DNA of 64,000 bases from contig NZ_JARUBN010000001.1 in the NCBI RefSeq assembly GCF_029626265.1, positions 4,467,001-4,531,000 of the forward strand. Reading direction: 5' to 3'. This DNA is from Micromonospora sp. WMMD1102 (GTDB lineage: Bacteria; Actinomycetota; Actinomycetes; Mycobacteriales; Micromonosporaceae). Positions 61,214 to 64,000 of this stretch are shown here, one piece after another. The notes under the pieces were generated by a model. The model was not told the origin of the DNA. It did no database searches and saw nothing but the letters and a program-made list of their open reading frames with translations. Position 1 is the first letter of the stretch, and each line of letters starts with the position of its first letter. A program made the translations under genes and the position numbers.

Positions 61214-63337
61214 TCAGAAGATGTCCTGCGGGTCGACCTGGATCCGGACCGGCTGCCCGGCCTTGCGGGCCGTCCGGACCCCGGCCGCCTCGTGCAGGGC
61301 CAGCGCCAGCGCCGGTGCCTGGGACCGGGGCACCCGGACCAGCATCCGCTCCTGCCCGTCCGGCGCCGGCACCGGGCCGAGCACCTCGGCCGCCGGCGGC
61401 AGCCGGGCCTCGTCGAGCAGTTCCGCCACCGCCGCCGCCGTCCCGGTCAGGCTGGCCATCCGGGCCGCCGGCGGGAAGCCCAGCTCGCGCCGCTCGGCCA
61501 GCTCCCGGCCGGCGAACCAGCCCGGGTCCCAGCGCAGCAGCGCCTGCACCGGCGCCAGCGACCCGTCCGCGACCACCACCACCCGACCGCCGGCCGGGCC
61601 GGGCCGGGCCAGCGCCGCCGCCGCCAGCCATCGGCGCAGCGCCTCCTCCCCGGCCCGCAGGTCGGCCCGGGTCAGCAACGCCCAGGAGTCGAGCAGCAGC
61701 ACCGCGCCGTAGCCGCCGTCGGCCACCGGCTCGGCGCCCGGCGTCGCGATCACCAGACCCGCGTCGCCGGGCACGCCGCGCAGCACCTCGTCCCGGCCCG
61801 AGGTGCGGACCGGCACGCCCGGGAACGCCCGCCCGAGTTCCTCGGCGGTCCGCCGGGCACCCACCACCGCCGCCCGCAGCCGCCGCCCGCCGCACTGCGG
61901 GCAGGCGTACCCGGCGGCGACCCGGGCGCACCAGCGGCAGGCCGGGACGGCGCTGGCCGAGCGCAGGGCGAGCGGGCCGGCGCAGTGCGGGCACCGGGCC
62001 GGCGCCCGGCAGTGTGCGCAGGCCACCGACGGCAGGTAGCCGCGCCGGGGCACCTGCACGAGTACCGGTGCGTCGGCCTTCAGCGCCGCCCGGGCCGCGT
62101 CCCAGGCCAGGCTCGGCAGCCGGGCCGAGGCGGCGGCGGGATCGCGGGCCAACTGCGGGTCGTCGCCGGTCGGCGTGATCCTCGGGGTACGCGCGCGCAG
62201 CGTCGACCGGTCCGGCACGATCTCCTTCGCCCAGCCCGTCTCGACAAGCAGCCGCGACTCGGCCGTCCGGGCGTACCCGCCGACCAGTACCGCCGCGTCG
62301 CCGAGCCGCGCCCGGGTGAGCAGCACCTCCCGGGCGTGCGGGTACGGCGCCCGGGGCTCGGCGTGCAGGTCGTCCCCGTCGTCCCAGACCGCCACCAGTC
62401 CGAGGTCGGCGACCGGGGCGAACATCGCGGCCCGGGTTCCGATGACCACCGGCACCCGGCCCCGGGTGGCGGCCAGGAACGCCCGATACCGGCGGGCCGG
62501 CCCGAGTGCCGCGGAGAGCGCGACGTGCCGCCCGGTGCCGAGCAGCGCGGTGAGCGCGGCGTCGAGGCGTTCCAGGTCCCGGGCGTCGGCCACCACCGCC
62601 ACCACTCCCCGGCCGCCGCGTACGGTCGCCGCCGCCGCCTCGGCGAACCGGGCCGGCCAGTCCTCGCCGGGCAGCGCCGACCAGACCGCCCGGGGTGCCC
62701 GCCCGTCGGTAAGCGCCCGCAGGAATCCCGGCCCGGCCGGATAGTCCCGCCAGCCCTTCTCGGCCGGCACCGTGACCGGCTCGGCCCGGACCTCCTCGAC
62801 GGCACCGGCCTGCACAACGGCAGCGGCCTCCTCGACGCCGGCAGCCTGCTCGACGGCAGCAGCCTGCTCGACGGCACCCGGCTCCACGACGGCACCGGCG
62901 TTCTCGACCGCACCCGCCTCGTCGACGGCGCCGGCCTGCCCGGCGGCAGCGGGGTCCTCGACGGCAGCGGCGTCGGATGCCGGCGCGGGAGGGGCGGTTT
63001 CGCGTTCGACCCGGGCGTGCCGGGGCGGAACGGCCAGCCGCAGCACGTCGGCGAGGTTGCCGGCGTACCGGTCGGCGACCGCCCGGGCCAGCCGGGCGAT
63101 CTCCGGGGTCAGCACCGGCTCGGGCGAGACCAGCCGTTCCAGGTAGTTCAGCCGGCCGTCGTGTGCGGAGAGTTCGGCCCGGTCCAGCAGCCAGCCGTCG
63201 ACCAACTGGCCGGCGAAGCGGACCCGGACCCGGGTGCCCGGCCGGGCCTGCTCGGACAGCTCCGCCGGGACCAGGTAGTCGAAGGGCCGGTCCAGGTGGG
63301 CCAGCGGCACGTCGACGCAGACGCGAGCGACCGGCAA
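61214..63337 (-). CDS. priA: Primosomal protein N' (PriA), actinobacterial form lacking helicase motifs
   Basis: 707 aa. The N-terminal 3'-DNA-binding domain ('VARVCVDVPLAHLDRPFDYL') and the paired zinc motifs ('CAHCRAPARCPHC', 'CRWCARVAAGYACPQC') are intact. Walker A is absent and motif II reads 'VWDDGDD' in place of DEEH, as usual for actinobacterial PriA, so ATP-driven unwinding is unlikely. Residues ~120-185 are an Ala/Val/Glu repeat insert ('GAVEQAAAVEQAAGVEEAAA'). It loads the replisome at stalled forks by DNA and protein binding. Confidence 0.92.
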   Translation of the reverse strand: MPVARVCVDVPLAHLDRPFDYLVPAELSEQARPGTRVRVRFAGQLVDGWLLDRAELSAHDGRLNYLERLVSPEPVLTPEIARLARAVADRYAGNLADVLRLAVPPRHARVERETAPPAPASDAAAVEDPAAAGQAGAVDEAGAVENAGAVVEPGAVEQAAAVEQAAGVEEAAAVVQAGAVEEVRAEPVTVPAEKGWRDYPAGPGFLRALTDGRAPRAVWSALPGEDWPARFAEAAAATVRGGRGVVAVVADARDLERLDAALTALLGTGRHVALSAALGPARRYRAFLAATRGRVPVVIGTRAAMFAPVADLGLVAVWDDGDDLHAEPRAPYPHAREVLLTRARLGDAAVLVGGYARTAESRLLVETGWAKEIVPDRSTLRARTPRITPTGDDPQLARDPAAASARLPSLAWDAARAALKADAPVLVQVPRRGYLPSVACAHCRAPARCPHCAGPLALRSASAVPACRWCARVAAGYACPQCGGRRLRAAVVGARRTAEELGRAFPGVPVRTSGRDEVLRGVPGDAGLVIATPGAEPVADGGYGAVLLLDSWALLTRADLRAGEEALRRWLAAAALARPGPAGGRVVVVADGSLAPVQALLRWDPGWFAGRELAERRELGFPPAARMASLTGTAAAVAELLDEARLPPAAEVLGPVPAPDGQERMLVRVPRSQAPALALALHEAAGVRTARKAGQPVRIQVDPQDIF

Positions 63338-63375
63338 CCCGGGTGCGGGCTGCCGGTCGCTGCGCTTGCCGGTCG

Positions 63376-64000
63376 TCAGGCTCCCGCGGCCGACTTGAGG
63401 TCGGCGGCGCGGTCCGTGCTCTCCCAGGTCAGGTCGGGCAGCTCACGGCCGAAGTGGCCGTAGGCGGCGGTCTGCCGGTAGATCGGGCGGAGCAGGTGCA
63501 GGTCCCGGATGATCGCCGCCGGCCGGAGGTCGAAGACCTCGCGGACCGCGTGCTCGATCCGGTCCACCGGCACGTTCTCGGTGCCGAAGGTCTCGATGAA
63601 GGTGCTCACCGGGTGCGCCTTGCCGATCGCGTACGCCACCTGGACCTCGCAGCGCTCGGCCAGCCCGGCGGCGACCACGTTCTTCGCCACCCAGCGGGTC
63701 GCGTACGCGGCCGAGCGGTCGACCTTGGACGGGTCCTTGCCGGAGAACGCCCCGCCGCCGTGCCGGGCGTACCCGCCGTAGGTGTCGACGATGATCTTGC
63801 GTCCGGTCAGTCCGGCGTCGCCCATCGGGCCGCCGATCTCGAACCGGCCGGTCGGGTTGACCAGCAGCCGGTAGCCGTCGATGTCGAGACCCAGCTCCTC
63901 CAGCTCCGGCGCGATGACGTGCTCGCGGACGTCCGGGGTGAGCAGCGACTCCAGCGAGATGTCGGCGGCGTGCTGGCTGGAGACCACCACCGTGTCGAGC
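63376..64000 (-). CDS. metK: S-adenosylmethionine synthetase, C-terminal part
   Basis: About 208 C-terminal residues; the start lies beyond the right edge. '[20 protein letters not shown]', '[20 protein letters not shown]', '[20 protein letters not shown]' and '[19 protein letters not shown]' are diagnostic active-site and P-loop motifs. Makes SAM from Met and ATP. The priA gene follows 38 bases downstream. Confidence 0.97.
   Translation of the reverse strand, partial: LDTVVVSSQHAADISLESLLTPDVREHVIAPELEELGLDIDGYRLLVNPTGRFEIGGPMGDAGLTGRKIIVDTYGGYARHGGGAFSGKDPSKVDRSAAYATRWVAKNVVAAGLAERCEVQVAYAIGKAHPVSTFIETFGTENVPVDRIEHAVREVFDLRPAAIIRDLHLLRPIYRQTAAYGHFGRELPDLTWESTDRAADLKSAAGA

Overview
This window reads as a chromosome segment of a high-GC actinomycete, most likely a member of the Micromonosporaceae (Micromonospora and relatives). 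The pointers are the very high GC content with strong third-position bias, many GTG and TTG starts and ATGA/GTGA overlaps, and a right-hand block of core genes: hisG-hisE, then ribH-ribBA-ribE-ribD behind an FMN riboswitch, then rpe, rsmB-fmt-def, priA and metK. The genus is an inference; no rRNA or other marker is present.

Layout. 0-4.4 kb: a MarR tail, an ABC-F protein with a short upstream leader peptide and a downstream arginase-fold protein that has lost two metal-binding His, then a GNAT acetyltransferase divergent from a TetR regulator with a double palindromic operator. 4.4-12.5 kb: a defence-like and scarred region. It holds a UvrD-type helicase, a GmrSD-type DUF262/DUF1524 nuclease fused to an alkyltransferase-like domain, a truncated DEAH helicase fused tail-to-tail to a truncated Ser/Thr kinase gene, and an ISAs1-type element (10646-12015, 8-bp target duplication) that splits the kinase gene. 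12.7-16.7 kb: a membrane protein/GntR pair, a ribbon-helix-helix/PIN toxin-antitoxin pair, a methyltransferase and a VOC protein.

16.7-36.0 kb: the most interesting part, a ribosomal-peptide (RiPP) gene cluster of the azol(in)e (TOMM/LAP) type. Two regulators (a PucR-like gene with an apparent frameshift and an HTH/NB-ARC/TPR protein) precede a divergent SagB-like dehydrogenase and a long overlapping operon: GT2 glycosyltransferase, class III aminotransferase, ocin-ThiF-like leader-binding protein, YcaO cyclodehydratase ending in a proline-rich PxPxP tail, SDR, second SagB-like dehydrogenase, PIG-L deacetylase, second glycosyltransferase and an Fe(II)/2-oxoglutarate oxygenase. A 76-residue precursor peptide with six Cys in its last 24 residues closes the cluster. 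The expected chemistry is Cys/Ser/Thr cyclisation and oxidation to azoles, then hydroxylation and attachment of a (deacetylated or aminated) sugar. No LanB/LanC-type dehydratase or cyclase and no transporter is seen. Two diverged copies of a ~125-bp hairpin repeat lie at 18.46-18.58 kb and 35.88-36.00 kb, on either side of the biosynthetic genes.

36.0-64.0 kb: hisG and hisE; an ECF sigma factor with a membrane-anchored GerMN protein; a polar amino-acid ABC transporter; a cell-surface glycan operon (cellulose-synthase-like GT2, GT39-like transferase, DPM1-GtrA protein, GlxA-like radical copper oxidase, excalibur protein); the riboflavin operon; a response regulator-GGDEF protein; rpe; an orphan molybdopterin-binding oxidoreductase subunit; the rsmB-fmt-def operon; a P-loop kinase/ParB-like fusion; a degenerate actinobacterial priA; and the C-terminal part of metK at the edge.
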